Source: DASSNR01 sp036278935 | GTDB lineage: Bacteria > Gemmatimonadota > Gemmatimonadetes > Gemmatimonadales > Gemmatimonadaceae | DNA: 43,670 nucleotides | Direction: 5' to 3' | NCBI GenBank assembly: GCA_036278935.1 | Contig: DASUKA010000056.1 | Span: forward strand, 1 to 43,670 | Part shown: positions 26,279-33,731 of the stretch, one piece after another | Layout of the letters: every line of letters starts with the position of its first letter | Position numbering within the stretch: the stretch's first letter is position 1 | Made by a program: the position numbers and the translations under genes | Notes under the pieces: generated by a model | Told to the model about the DNA's origin: nothing | Database searches by the model: none | The model's input: the letters and a program-made list of their open reading frames with translations, nothing else

Positions 26279-27162
26279 CCACCGTCATCACGCTCCCCCC
26301 CTCGCTGGACGACAAGAGCTTCGAGATCGTGCTCGAGCGGCTGGCAGAGGTACCGCAGGACGACCGCGTGCTCCTCGACGCCCGCCATACACGATGGGCA
26401 TCGCCCTACGGGCTGACGGCCATGCTCACCCTCGCGCAGTCGCGGGAGGAGCGCCCCGGGCTCTATGCGCCGGAATCGGAGGAGACCGGCTCGTACTGGG
26501 CCCGGACGGGCTTCTTCACCCATGCCGCCGAGGTCTTCGAGCTCCACGGGCATATCCCACGCACCCGGGGCACGGGCGAGTCCAGCGTGCTGCTCGAGAT
26601 CACCCCCATCGCCCAGGTTGATGATGTACATGAGGTTGTGGGCCGTATCCAGCAGAAATCACAAGCGATTCTGGTCAATGAGCTCAACATAGATGTGCAG
26701 GCGACCATGGGGTTCGCCATGACGCTCTCGGAAGCCTGCCAGAACATCGTGGAGCACGCCGGACGTGGCGGCTGGGTTGCCGTGCAGACCTACCGTTGGC
26801 AGAAGCGGCTGGGGCGGCGCGTGGTGGTGATTGCGGTATGCGACGCCGGCATCGGCTTCCGTGCCTCGCTCGAGCACGCGCCCGGCCGCCAGCTCAGCGA
26901 CCGGTGGGACGATGGCATGGCTTTGGAAGAAGCCGTTATCCGGGGCGTGAGCCGCTTTCGCGACCCGGGACGTGGGCAGGGGCTGGCTGGTGTGCGGCGC
27001 TACATTGGCCGATGGGACGGGAAGTTGTCGGTGCGGAGCGGAACGAGTAGAATCGCCATCGTTCCTTCGTGGGACGATGACGTTCCCCTGGAGAAGCAGC
27101 TCCCCGGATTCCCCGGGGCGCAGATGCAGATCACGATTCCGGAGCGGATACCCACGCGGTGA
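26275..27162 (+). CDS. STAS-like / HATPase (GHKL) fusion, anti-sigma-kinase type
   Basis: A 295-residue soluble protein. Residues ~1-60 resemble a STAS domain (RVLLDARHTRWASPYGLTAMLTLAQ, where SpoIIAA-like proteins have DSSGL). Residues ~125-265 form a GHKL ATPase: N-box SEACQNIVEHA (Glu153, Asn157, His161), G1 CDAGIGF (189-195) and G2 GRGQGLAGVRRYIG (232-245). There is no His-containing dimerisation domain, receiver or membrane helix, so it resembles RsbW/SpoIIAB-type serine kinases more than sensor histidine kinases. The ATG overlaps the PfkB stop and its stop overlaps the next GTG. It likely phosphorylates or sequesters the STAS-like product of the next gene; this is inferred. Confidence 0.8.
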   Translation: MTTVITLPPSLDDKSFEIVLERLAEVPQDDRVLLDARHTRWASPYGLTAMLTLAQSREERPGLYAPESEETGSYWARTGFFTHAAEVFELHGHIPRTRGTGESSVLLEITPIAQVDDVHEVVGRIQQKSQAILVNELNIDVQATMGFAMTLSEACQNIVEHAGRGGWVAVQTYRWQKRLGRRVVVIAVCDAGIGFRASLEHAPGRQLSDRWDDGMALEEAVIRGVSRFRDPGRGQGLAGVRRYIGRWDGKLSVRSGTSRIAIVPSWDDDVPLEKQLPGFPGAQMQITIPERIPTR

Positions 27163-27812
27163 TCACTCACATCGATCTCAGTACGGTGCTCCGCCGCACC
27201 GTGTGCGACCTGTTCTCCGACCTGGTGACGCGGCCCACCGGGGCGGCGGTGCGCGATGCGCTGGAGCAGCAGCTGGCGGAGTCGCCGGAGCGCACACTCA
27301 CGATCATCGATTTTTCCCAGGTGGGGCTGCTCGACTTCTCGTGCGCAGATGAGATCGTCGCCAAGCTGCTGCTGCGCTACTGCGCACCGCGATCGCATGC
27401 CGCGCCGCCAGTGCTGGCCGGAGCACAGGGTGCCGGAGCACAGGGTATGGACGTCGTCACCGCACTGTCGGGCACGAGCGCCGTGCCCGCGCCGCCGCGC
27501 GACGTCTACTTTCTGTTCAGCGGGGTGAACGCCTCGCACCTCGATGCCATCGAGACCGTGCTCGAGCGGCACGGCCTTGCCACGGTCGCGCGCATTGCCA
27601 GCGGCGACATGGTGCTCATCGGTACGGTGGACGAGCAGGAGCGGCGGGCGTGGGAAGCGATGTGCCAGCTGGGTCGTGCCCACCCCGCCGAGCTGGCTCG
27701 CGCGACGGGCCTGGAACCCGATGAGACCCGCGTCGTGCTGGATACGCTCTGTCGCCGGCGGCTCGCCATGCGCTTCGAGGAGGAATACGTGGCAGTGGGG
27801 GTCGGCCAGTGA
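27159..27812 (+). CDS. STAS-like (DUF4325-type) protein with C-terminal winged-helix-like region
   Basis: A 217-residue protein. Residues ~1-75 look like a STAS-related fold: IDLSTVLRRTVCDLFSDLV, then TLTIIDFSQVGLLDFSCADEIVAKLLLRY. The DFSCADE loop (Ser61) sits where STAS antagonists carry their phosphorylated serine. Residues 87-96 are AGAQG twice, from an exact 15-bp tandem repeat (27417-27446). Residues ~115-160 form an alpha/beta segment (VYFLFSGVNASHLDAIETVLERHGL). Residues ~163-215 resemble a winged helix-turn-helix (AELARATGLEPDETRVVLDTLCRRRLAMRFEEEYVAVG). The GTG start overlaps the upstream stop (GTGA). I infer a regulator switched by the adjacent ATPase. Confidence 0.72.
   Translation: MITHIDLSTVLRRTVCDLFSDLVTRPTGAAVRDALEQQLAESPERTLTIIDFSQVGLLDFSCADEIVAKLLLRYCAPRSHAAPPVLAGAQGAGAQGMDVVTALSGTSAVPAPPRDVYFLFSGVNASHLDAIETVLERHGLATVARIASGDMVLIGTVDEQERRAWEAMCQLGRAHPAELARATGLEPDETRVVLDTLCRRRLAMRFEEEYVAVGVGQ
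27417..27446 (+). repeat. 15-bp exact tandem duplication within the STAS-like gene
   Basis: GCCGGAGCACAGGGT occurs twice in direct succession (27417-27431, 27432-27446). The unit is a multiple of three, so it adds AGAQG in frame at the junction between two predicted domains. Confidence 0.85.
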
Positions 27813-28111
27813 CTGAAGTCCATAACCCGCCGCTCCAGGTGGTGGGTCTCGTTGCCACCCGCCGTGGAGACCCCGTACGCGGCCCCGCGATCTTCATGCG
27901 CCCTGAGGACGCCGCCTACCGGCTCATGGAGGATGGCGAGCTCGTGTGGGTGTACGGTCCGCGCCGGCACGAGTTGGGGACGCTCGTGGTCGACGACTCC
28001 CTGCCGCGCGGCAGCGTGGTCCTGCGCGACATCGCCGGCACGTCCGCATCGGAGCTGGTCCGTGTGTCCAAGGTCAACACCGAACCGCGGGACCGCGGCG
28101 CTCTCGCATAG
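27809..28111 (+). CDS. Hypothetical small protein, possibly double-psi beta-barrel
   Basis: A 100-residue protein with no signal peptide or membrane helix. The pattern RPEDAAYRLMEDGELVWVYGPRRHELGTLVVDDSLPRGSVVLRDIAG, then SASELVRVSKV, resembles small double-psi beta-barrel domains (Cdc48 N-domain or molybdopterin-dinucleotide-binding type). The resemblance is by eye only. The GTG start overlaps the preceding stop (GTGA). It lies 18 nt before the PLP enzyme, so it belongs to the same chain. No function assigned. Confidence 0.6.
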   Translation: MTEVHNPPLQVVGLVATRRGDPVRGPAIFMRPEDAAYRLMEDGELVWVYGPRRHELGTLVVDDSLPRGSVVLRDIAGTSASELVRVSKVNTEPRDRGALA

Positions 28112-28129
28112 CCCCCTGCCCTTTCCCCC

Positions 28130-29290
28130 ATGCCATCACGCACGACACCGCTGGGCCTCTCCACGACCGCCATCCATGGAGGATGCGAGGAGCCGCGCGC
28201 CGGGCGCCCCGTGGTCAGTCCGATCTATCAGAGCGTGAACTTTCTACAGCAGGCCGGCACCGAGGAAGGGCTTGGCTATCTGCGGTACGGCAACAATCCC
28301 AACGCGGAGCTGCTGCACCGCCGTCTCGCGCTGCTCGAGGGAACGGAGGCCGCGCTCGTGCTCGCCAGCGGCATGGGTGCGACGACGGGCGCCATGCTCG
28401 CGCTGCTCAGGCCCGGCGACCATCTGCTTGCGAGCAGTTGGCTCTATGGCGGCACGCACCGGTTCTTCACGACCGAGCTGAAGACCATGGGCATCGACGT
28501 GACGCTCGTGGAGCCGACGCAGACACGCATGTGGCGGCGGCACGTGCAGCCGAACACGCGCGCCATCTTCGTCGAGACACCGGTGAATCCCTCATGTCGG
28601 GTGCTCGACCTGGAGCCGCTGAGCCATCTGGCGCGCGAGGCCGGTCTTGCGCTGGTGGTGGACTCGACGTTCGCCAGCCCGGTGAATTTCCGGCCGGTGG
28701 AGTACGGCGCGGACATCGTGATCCACTCGGCCACGAAGTACCTCAATGGCCATCACGACGTGCTGGCCGGCGTCGTACTCGGAACGGCATCGTTCATTGA
28801 GGAAGTCCGGCAGAAGATGATGGTGTGGGGCCAGGCGCCGGACCCCTTCGCGCTCTGGCTGCTGGAGCGCGGTCTCAAGACGCTCGACGTGCGCGTGCAA
28901 CGCCAGAACGAGAACGCCATGCGGCTGGCGGAGTGGGCGGAGCACCGCTCGGACATCGCGCGGGTGCACTACCCGGGGCTTGCCAGCCATCCCGACCACG
29001 CGAGTGCGAAGGCCACGATGCGCGGCTACGGCGGAATGATGGCACTGGAGCTCTCGGGCGGAGGCGCGGCGGCGGAGCGGTTCATCCAGCGCCTGCGCAT
29101 CATCGCGCACGCGCCGAGTCTGGGCGGGGTGGACAGCCTGGTCTGCGAGCCGCGCTTCACCTCGCACTCGGCCATGACCTCCGAGGAGCGCGCCGCCATC
29201 GGCATCCCCGACGGATTCGTGCGCCTCAGCGTCGGCATCGAGAACGCCGACGATCTCATCGCCGACATGGAGCAGGCGTTGGGAAGCTAG
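28130..29290 (+). CDS. Cys/Met metabolism PLP-dependent enzyme (cystathionine gamma-synthase / gamma-lyase family)
   Basis: A 386-residue fold-type I PLP enzyme. Family marks: TTAIHGG at the start, SPIYQSVNF, YLRYGNNPNAELLHRRLALLEGTEAALVLASGMGA (cofactor phosphate loop), YGGTHRFF (aromatic stacking Tyr), ETPVNPSCRVLDL, VVDSTFASPVNF, the Schiff-base lysine in HSATKYLNGHHDVLAG, and SLGGVDSLVCEPRFTSH near the C-terminus. It could be cystathionine gamma-synthase, gamma-lyase, O-acetylhomoserine sulfhydrylase or methionine gamma-lyase; these cannot be separated by sight. It follows the barrel-like gene by 18 nt and ends at the first base of repeat cluster D. Confidence 0.92.
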   Translation: MPSRTTPLGLSTTAIHGGCEEPRAGRPVVSPIYQSVNFLQQAGTEEGLGYLRYGNNPNAELLHRRLALLEGTEAALVLASGMGATTGAMLALLRPGDHLLASSWLYGGTHRFFTTELKTMGIDVTLVEPTQTRMWRRHVQPNTRAIFVETPVNPSCRVLDLEPLSHLAREAGLALVVDSTFASPVNFRPVEYGADIVIHSATKYLNGHHDVLAGVVLGTASFIEEVRQKMMVWGQAPDPFALWLLERGLKTLDVRVQRQNENAMRLAEWAEHRSDIARVHYPGLASHPDHASAKATMRGYGGMMALELSGGGAAAERFIQRLRIIAHAPSLGGVDSLVCEPRFTSHSAMTSEERAAIGIPDGFVRLSVGIENADDLIADMEQALGS

Positions 29291-29486
29291 GGTGTGAGGG
29301 AGTCGAGTGTCATTACGGCCGGGTGTAAGGGAGTAGGGTGTGGGGTAGGCGACGGATGTCACTCCGAGCAGCAGCGAGGAATCTCCTCGCCCGGGGACGC
29401 AGATTCCTCGGTCGCTCCGCTCCCTCGGAATGACAGCGATGGTTCGTGCTGTTCCCCGACACCCGACACCCGACTCCCTCACACCC
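29290..29486. repeat. Repeat cluster D: nested palindromic element
   Basis: An outer inverted repeat of 22 nt pairs 29290-29311 (GGGTGTGAGGGAGTCGAGTG plus two bases) with 29465-29486 at 21 of 22 positions. Between the arms are more GGGTGTAAGGGAGTAGGGTG units, a second inner palindrome (29357-29435) and CCCGACACCCGACA complement units. No gene lies inside. The element begins directly at the stop codon of the PLP enzyme. Confidence 0.8.
29357..29435. repeat. Inner palindrome of cluster D (TGTCAYTCCGAG ... GAGGAATCT)
   Basis: The two halves read TGTCACTCCGAG...GAGGAATCT and, on the other strand, TGTCATTCCGAG...GAGGAATCT, around a 16-nt GC-rich centre. Sequences of this TGTCATTCCGAG/GAGGAATCT type are familiar as dispersed REP-like palindromes in several GC-rich bacterial phyla (general knowledge). 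Only one copy is in the window, so dispersal cannot be shown here. Confidence 0.75.
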
Positions 29487-29547
29487 TTGCCTCACTGCAT
29501 CCTCTCCCCGCCCTGGATCGTCATCCCGGTGTACATCGGCTGGTCTC

Positions 29548-29576
29548 TTGATATCTTCAGGGTCCAACCGTAATAC
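29548..29576 (+). promoter_or_regulatory. Promoter of ftsE-ftsX-envC-nfo
   Basis: TTGATA (29548-29553), exact 17-bp spacer, TAATAC (29571-29576): 5 of 6 matches at each hexamer to the sigma-70 consensus. It lies just past repeat cluster D and about 113 nt before the predicted transcript reaches the ftsE start at 29696. It is one of the most consensus-like promoters in the window. Confidence 0.65.
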
Positions 29577-29695
29577 TCTTTCGAGGCCCCGGCCCCTCGC
29601 GCCTCCGCTGTCTGGTTCCGCGCACCACATGTCGGGGCAGCCCGCCCGTTCCTGCCCTTGCTCCCACGCCCCGCGCCCCGGCACTCCCCCAGTCG

Positions 29696-30409
29696 ATGAT
29701 TCGCTTCACCCATGTTTCCAAGGAGTACCCGCGGACCGGCGTCGCGGTGAACAACGTCACATTCGAGTTGGGGAAAGGCGAGTTCGTCTTTCTCACGGGG
29801 CCGTCGGGTTCGGGCAAGACCACCATGCTCAGGCTCGCCTACATGGAGGAGCGCCCCACCTCCGGCGACGTGCGCGTGACGGGGATGCACACATCGACCA
29901 TCCGCCAGCGCGACATTCCCACGCTCCGCCGGCGCCTGGGCATTGTGTTCCAGGATTTCCGCCTGCTCGAGGACCGCACCGCCGAGCAGAACGTCGCGTT
30001 CGCGCTGGAGGTCACGGGCGCGCCCCGCAGCGCGATCCCCGCGCGCGTGAGTCGGCTCCTGTCGCAGGTTGGGCTCGCCTCCAAGGGCACGAGCTATCCG
30101 CGCGAGCTCTCGGGCGGTGAGCAGCAGCGTGTGGCCATCGCGCGCGCGCTCGCCAACGATCCCGTGGTGCTCTTTGCCGATGAACCCACCGGCAACCTGG
30201 ATGACCGGGCGACACGCGGCATCTTCCAGTTACTGCGCGGCATCAATGCCGCGGGCACGGCCGTTTTCATGGCCACGCACGATCTCGACCTCGTGCGACG
30301 CAGCGAATACCGCATCATCGAGATGAACCGGGGCCAGATCGTCTACGACTCCGCCGAGTCCCTCGCCAGCGTCCCCACGCCGCCTCCCGTTCGCTCCTCG
30401 CCTGCCTGA
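29696..30409 (+). CDS. ftsE: Cell division ATP-binding protein FtsE
   Basis: A 237-residue ABC ATPase. It begins MIRFTHVSKEYPRTGVAVNNVTFELGKGEFVFLTGPSGSGKTT, with Walker A at 35-43. Q-loop VFQDFRLLEDRTAEQNVAF, signature LSGGEQQRVAIARAL, Walker B VVLFADEPTGNLD and a switch His in MATHDLDLV follow. FtsE with FtsX forms a membrane complex at the divisome that controls peptidoglycan hydrolases through EnvC-type factors. No Shine-Dalgarno is visible before the ATG (CCCCCAGTCG). The stop overlaps the ftsX start (TGATG). The C-terminal ~15 residues are a Pro/Ser tail. Confidence 0.96.
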   Translation: MIRFTHVSKEYPRTGVAVNNVTFELGKGEFVFLTGPSGSGKTTMLRLAYMEERPTSGDVRVTGMHTSTIRQRDIPTLRRRLGIVFQDFRLLEDRTAEQNVAFALEVTGAPRSAIPARVSRLLSQVGLASKGTSYPRELSGGEQQRVAIARALANDPVVLFADEPTGNLDDRATRGIFQLLRGINAAGTAVFMATHDLDLVRRSEYRIIEMNRGQIVYDSAESLASVPTPPPVRSSPA

Positions 30410-31257
30410 TGCGTCTTACCCTGCGGGAGACCGCGCTCGGCCTTCGGCACGCGCCGTTGCTGAGCACGCTGAGCGTCATCACGATTGCCTTCAGCCTGTT
30501 CACCTTCGGGCTCTTCGGCCTCGTGGCGCTCAACGTCAGTCGCACGCTGCGCGGTGTGGAAGAGCGCGTGGAGATTCGCGCCTTCATCGCTGATGGAACG
30601 CCGGTGGAGGCCGTGGCCGCCGCCCTCGGCGATATCGGTGCGTTCCCCGAGGTGCAGAGCGCCGTGGAGGTGACGTCCGACGAGGCGCTGGCACGCGCCC
30701 GCAAGGAGATGCCCGAATTCCAGGATGTCTTTCAGGCCGGCGTGCTTCCGGCCTCGATCGAGGTCCGGCTCAGGCCCGGCTATCGCGATCCCGCCACGGT
30801 GCAGGCCGTCGCCTCCCGCATTCAGACCTACCCCTTTGTGGACGACATCCGCTACGGGCAGGAATGGGTGGTGAAGCTCTACAACATTCGCAACGTGGCC
30901 GGCGCCACGGGGCTGGTGTTGGGCGTCGCCTTCGCTGCCGTTTCCATCATCATCATCGGCTCGACCATCCGGCTCGCCGTGCTGGCCCGCGAGCGGGAGA
31001 TCTCGATCATGCGGCTGGTCGGCGCCACGAACGGATTCATTCGACGCCCCTTTCTGATCGATGGGTTGCTCAAGGGACTGTTGGGCGGTGGGCTCGCCCT
31101 GCTGCTCACCTGGCTGGCGCATCTGGCCATCGACCGCTACCTCATCCCCACGACCTTCTTCGATCGCAACATCGCCATCCTGGGCGTTGTGTGCGGCGGG
31201 CTGATCGGGCTGGTGGGCAGCGCCCTGTCGGTGGGGAGGCACCTACGCGGCATTTAG
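30409..31257 (+). CDS. ftsX: Cell division permease-like protein FtsX
   Basis: A 282-residue membrane protein. A short N-terminal cytoplasmic segment precedes the first helix (LLSTLSVITIAFSLFTFGLFGLVAL). The periplasmic domain (~50-165) contains VEIRAFIADGTPVEAVAAAL and PASIEVRLRPGYRDPATVQAVASRI. Three C-terminal helices with the conserved AREREISIMRLVGATNGFIRRPFLIDG loop complete it. It transmits FtsE ATP hydrolysis to a periplasmic hydrolase activator. Translation is coupled to ftsE by TGATG, and the envC-like start is 2 nt past the stop. Confidence 0.95.
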   Translation: MRLTLRETALGLRHAPLLSTLSVITIAFSLFTFGLFGLVALNVSRTLRGVEERVEIRAFIADGTPVEAVAAALGDIGAFPEVQSAVEVTSDEALARARKEMPEFQDVFQAGVLPASIEVRLRPGYRDPATVQAVASRIQTYPFVDDIRYGQEWVVKLYNIRNVAGATGLVLGVAFAAVSIIIIGSTIRLAVLAREREISIMRLVGATNGFIRRPFLIDGLLKGLLGGGLALLLTWLAHLAIDRYLIPTTFFDRNIAILGVVCGGLIGLVGSALSVGRHLRGI

Positions 31258-31259
31258 CC

Positions 31260-32447
31260 GTGCGGGTGGGAGGGCTGGGGATGGCGTTGTGCCTGGTCCT
31301 CCCGCTCACGAGCGCTCCGGCCTCGGCGCAGCAGAGCGCCGAGGCCAAGCTCCGCACCGAGCGCGCGCATCTGGATCAGCTCCGCGCCCAACGGGATTCA
31401 CTCCAGCAGCGGATGAGCCGGATCCAGGGAGACGTGCATGACCTCTCCGAGGAGATGGCGAACCTCGATCGGCAGGCCGATGTCACCGCGCGCGTCGTGC
31501 AGTCGCTCGATGCGCAACTGGGCGTGATCGGTGATCAGATCGACTCGACGACAACCAGCCTGGTCCGCGCCGAAGATGAGCTGACCGTCAAGCGCGCGAC
31601 GCTGCGGCATCGCGTGCGCGAGATCTACAAGCGCGGCCCACTGTATTCCGTGGAAGTGCTGCTCTCGGCCGCGACGTTCGGCGATCTGGTCTCGCGGTAC
31701 AAGTACCTGCACCTGCTCACCCTGCGCGACCGGAGCCTGGTGCGCCGCGTTGAGGAGCTGCGCGATCAGATCGGCCTGCAGCGCAACAACCTCGTGACCT
31801 TCCAGAACGATGTCCAGATCAACCTGAGCGAGAAGGCTGACGAGCAGCAGCACCTGCGTGAGCTGCAGCGCGAGCGCGGTCGGAGTCTCTCGACGGCCAA
31901 GCAGCAGGTGCGCGAGACGGCAGCGCGACTCAAACAGATCGCCAAGGACGAGGATCGGCTCACCAACGTGATCGCGTCGCTCGAAGCGGCACGCCGCCGC
32001 GCGGAGAGTCGAGGCGGAGCGAGCGGCACCAGCACGCTCAAGACCAGCGACTTCGGCAATCTGGCGTGGCCGACGCAGGGCGACATCATCTACAGCTTCG
32101 GGCGCGTCGTGAACCCCAACAACACTACCACGCGATGGAACGGCATCGGCATCGCGGCGCCCGAGGGCGCTGCCGTGCACGCCGTGGAGGCCGGGCGTGT
32201 GGTGGTGGCGGAGCAGTTCGGCACGTACGGGCTCACGGTCATCCTGCAGCATGGCGGCGGCGATTACTCGGTCTACGGCTCACTCGGTTCGCTGAAGGTG
32301 AAGAAGGGTGATGTGGTGAGCAAAGGACAGGTGCTGGGAACCGTCGGCGTCTCCGATCCCGCGCTCCCCCCGCATCTGCACTTCGAGATCCGTCCGGGTG
32401 GCCACGCCGTGGATCCGCTCGAGTGGCTGCGCAAGGAGGCGCGGTGA
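31260..32447 (+). CDS. envC: EnvC-like murein hydrolase activator with degenerate LytM domain
   Basis: A 395-residue exported protein. The signal peptide is ~1-24 (MALCLVLPLTSAPASAQ). A long coiled coil (~25-250; LRTERAHLDQLRAQRDSLQQRM, LSEEMANLDRQADVTARVV) follows, then a LytM/M23 domain (~275-392). The zinc-site HxGxD motif reads WNGIG at 293-297, and the catalytic YxHL-type motif reads YGSL. HLHFE near 372-376 is kept. Loss of the ligands argues for an activator of amidases, like E. coli EnvC, and not a peptidase. The ftsEX context supports this. I took GTG at 31260; ATG at 31281 has a better Shine-Dalgarno (GGGAGG, 7 nt) but gives a signal peptide without a positive n-region. Confidence 0.9.
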   Translation: MRVGGLGMALCLVLPLTSAPASAQQSAEAKLRTERAHLDQLRAQRDSLQQRMSRIQGDVHDLSEEMANLDRQADVTARVVQSLDAQLGVIGDQIDSTTTSLVRAEDELTVKRATLRHRVREIYKRGPLYSVEVLLSAATFGDLVSRYKYLHLLTLRDRSLVRRVEELRDQIGLQRNNLVTFQNDVQINLSEKADEQQHLRELQRERGRSLSTAKQQVRETAARLKQIAKDEDRLTNVIASLEAARRRAESRGGASGTSTLKTSDFGNLAWPTQGDIIYSFGRVVNPNNTTTRWNGIGIAAPEGAAVHAVEAGRVVVAEQFGTYGLTVILQHGGGDYSVYGSLGSLKVKKGDVVSKGQVLGTVGVSDPALPPHLHFEIRPGGHAVDPLEWLRKEAR

Positions 32448-33292
32448 CGGACCTGCTCGGGGCGCACGTCTCCTCCGCCGGCGGCACAGCGCAGGCGCCG
32501 CCGCGCGCAGGCGCCATCGGCGCGACGGCCATGCAGCTCTTCACCAAGCAGGCCAATCGCTGGGCCGAGCGCTCCTGTGAGCCGGCGGAGTGCGGGGCCT
32601 TCACCGCGGCGCTCGCCGCCACACAGGTCCGCGTCACCTGCGCGCACGACAGCTACCTCATCAACCTCGCCTCTCCGGATCCCACGTTGCGCGCGCGCTC
32701 CCTCGAGTCATTCGTGCACGAGCTGGAGCGGTGCGACGCGCTGGGTATCGACTATCTGGTGTCACACCCGGGGAACTTCATGGATGACCGCGCGAGCGGG
32801 CTGGCGCGGAACGCCGAGTCGATCGCGGCGGCGCTGGAGCGCGCGCCCGGGCGCACGATGCTCCTCATGGAGACGACGGCCGGAAGCGGCACCGTCATCG
32901 GCTCCTCGTTCGAGGAGCTCGCGGCGCTCATCGGAGCGGTACCGGCGCCGCTCCGCACGCGCGTGGGCGTGTGCCTCGATACGGCCCATGTGTTCGCGGC
33001 GGGCTACGACATCGTGGGGGATTACGAGGGCGTGTGGGCACGCTTTGCCGATGCGATCGGGATGGATCGGTTGCACGTGATGCACCTCAACGATTCCAAG
33101 GTGCCGTTCGGTTCGCGCAAGGACCGCCACGAGCTGATCGGCGAGGGCGCGATCGGCGAGGAGGCGTTCCGCCGGATCATGACCGATGCACGGCTGGCGA
33201 ACGTCGCCAAGGTGATCGAGACACCCAAGCTCGACGATCCCGAGGCGACCGATCGCCGCATGCTCGAGCGGCTGCGCGGCTATGCCAGGTGA
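32444..33292 (+). CDS. nfo: Endonuclease IV (Nfo)
   Basis: A 282-residue AP endonuclease of the TIM-barrel Nfo family. It carries the zinc-site motifs GAHVSSAGG, LVSHPGNF, MLLMETTAGSG, GVCLDTAHVFAAGYD, HVMHLNDSKVPFGSRKDRHELIGEGAIG and VIETPK, in the usual order. It cleaves 5' to abasic sites and some oxidised bases in base excision repair. GTG at 32444 overlaps the preceding stop (GTGA) and has AGGAGG 5 nt upstream, which settles the start. Length matches E. coli Nfo. It shares the transcript with the ftsEX genes, a link to cell division that is probably incidental. Confidence 0.96.
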   Translation: MTDLLGAHVSSAGGTAQAPPRAGAIGATAMQLFTKQANRWAERSCEPAECGAFTAALAATQVRVTCAHDSYLINLASPDPTLRARSLESFVHELERCDALGIDYLVSHPGNFMDDRASGLARNAESIAAALERAPGRTMLLMETTAGSGTVIGSSFEELAALIGAVPAPLRTRVGVCLDTAHVFAAGYDIVGDYEGVWARFADAIGMDRLHVMHLNDSKVPFGSRKDRHELIGEGAIGEEAFRRIMTDARLANVAKVIETPKLDDPEATDRRMLERLRGYAR

Positions 33293-33323
33293 CAGCGTGA
33301 GTCGCACGCACTACTTTCCCGGT

Positions 33324-33692
33324 ATGTCCGGCGTGTTCCGCGCCTTCCGCCGCCCTCGCTCTCGCGTCTTGCTCTGTGCCGCCATCGTTGTGCTGGTGGC
33401 ACAGGGGGTCGCGACGTTGGTGGCACCCTCGGCGGAGGCGCGGGCATCACAGAGCGCGCCGGCGCACGTCGAGGCCGGGGGAACGCACAAGCACCACTCG
33501 CACAACCCCAACGATTGTCCGGCGTGCATCGCGCTGCAGATCACCCCGCTGCCTGAGCGGCCGGTTGCGGCGCCCCTCGCGCTCGCGGTACAAGTGGCAG
33601 CCCGCCCGGCGGCCGCCGCGCCGCTGATCCTCGCGCGCCGGTTCGAGCCCAAGAGTCCCCGAGCCCCACCCCTCCTCGCGCGCGCTCGGTAA
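33324..33692 (+). CDS. Small membrane/periplasmic protein with His/Cys metal-like motif
   Basis: A 122-residue protein with a basic N-terminus and one hydrophobic segment (VLLCAAIVVLVAQGVATLVA, ~17-36). It then has a short His-rich motif with a Cys pair (GGTHKHHSHNPNDCPACIALQ, ~56-76) and an Ala/Pro-rich tail. The HxxxCPxC pattern resembles DUF2946-type proteins found beside copper or heavy-metal transport genes, but the match is by eye. The start is uncertain: ATG 33324 gives a clean signal/anchor; ATG 33282, overlapping nfo, is possible. No good Shine-Dalgarno. Location just before a CzcCBA-type operon supports a metal-related role. Confidence 0.6.
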   Translation: MSGVFRAFRRPRSRVLLCAAIVVLVAQGVATLVAPSAEARASQSAPAHVEAGGTHKHHSHNPNDCPACIALQITPLPERPVAAPLALAVQVAARPAAAAPLILARRFEPKSPRAPPLLARAR

Positions 33693-33708
33693 TCACCGAA
33701 GCACACCG

Positions 33709-33731
33709 GAACGGCGATGCGTACGCCGTTC
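33709..33731. repeat. Inverted repeat upstream of the metal efflux operon
   Basis: 8-bp arms GAACGGCG / CGCCGTTC with a 7-nt centre, 17 nt after the small-protein stop and about 140 nt before the efflux operon. It could be an operator or a weak terminator. A TTGACA hexamer follows at 33756-33761 without a clear -10 partner. Confidence 0.4.

Noticed and set aside
29357..29435. Insertion sequence terminal repeats
   Set aside because: No transposase frame lies between or near the arms, and the element is under 200 bp. At most it is a non-autonomous or REP-like palindrome.
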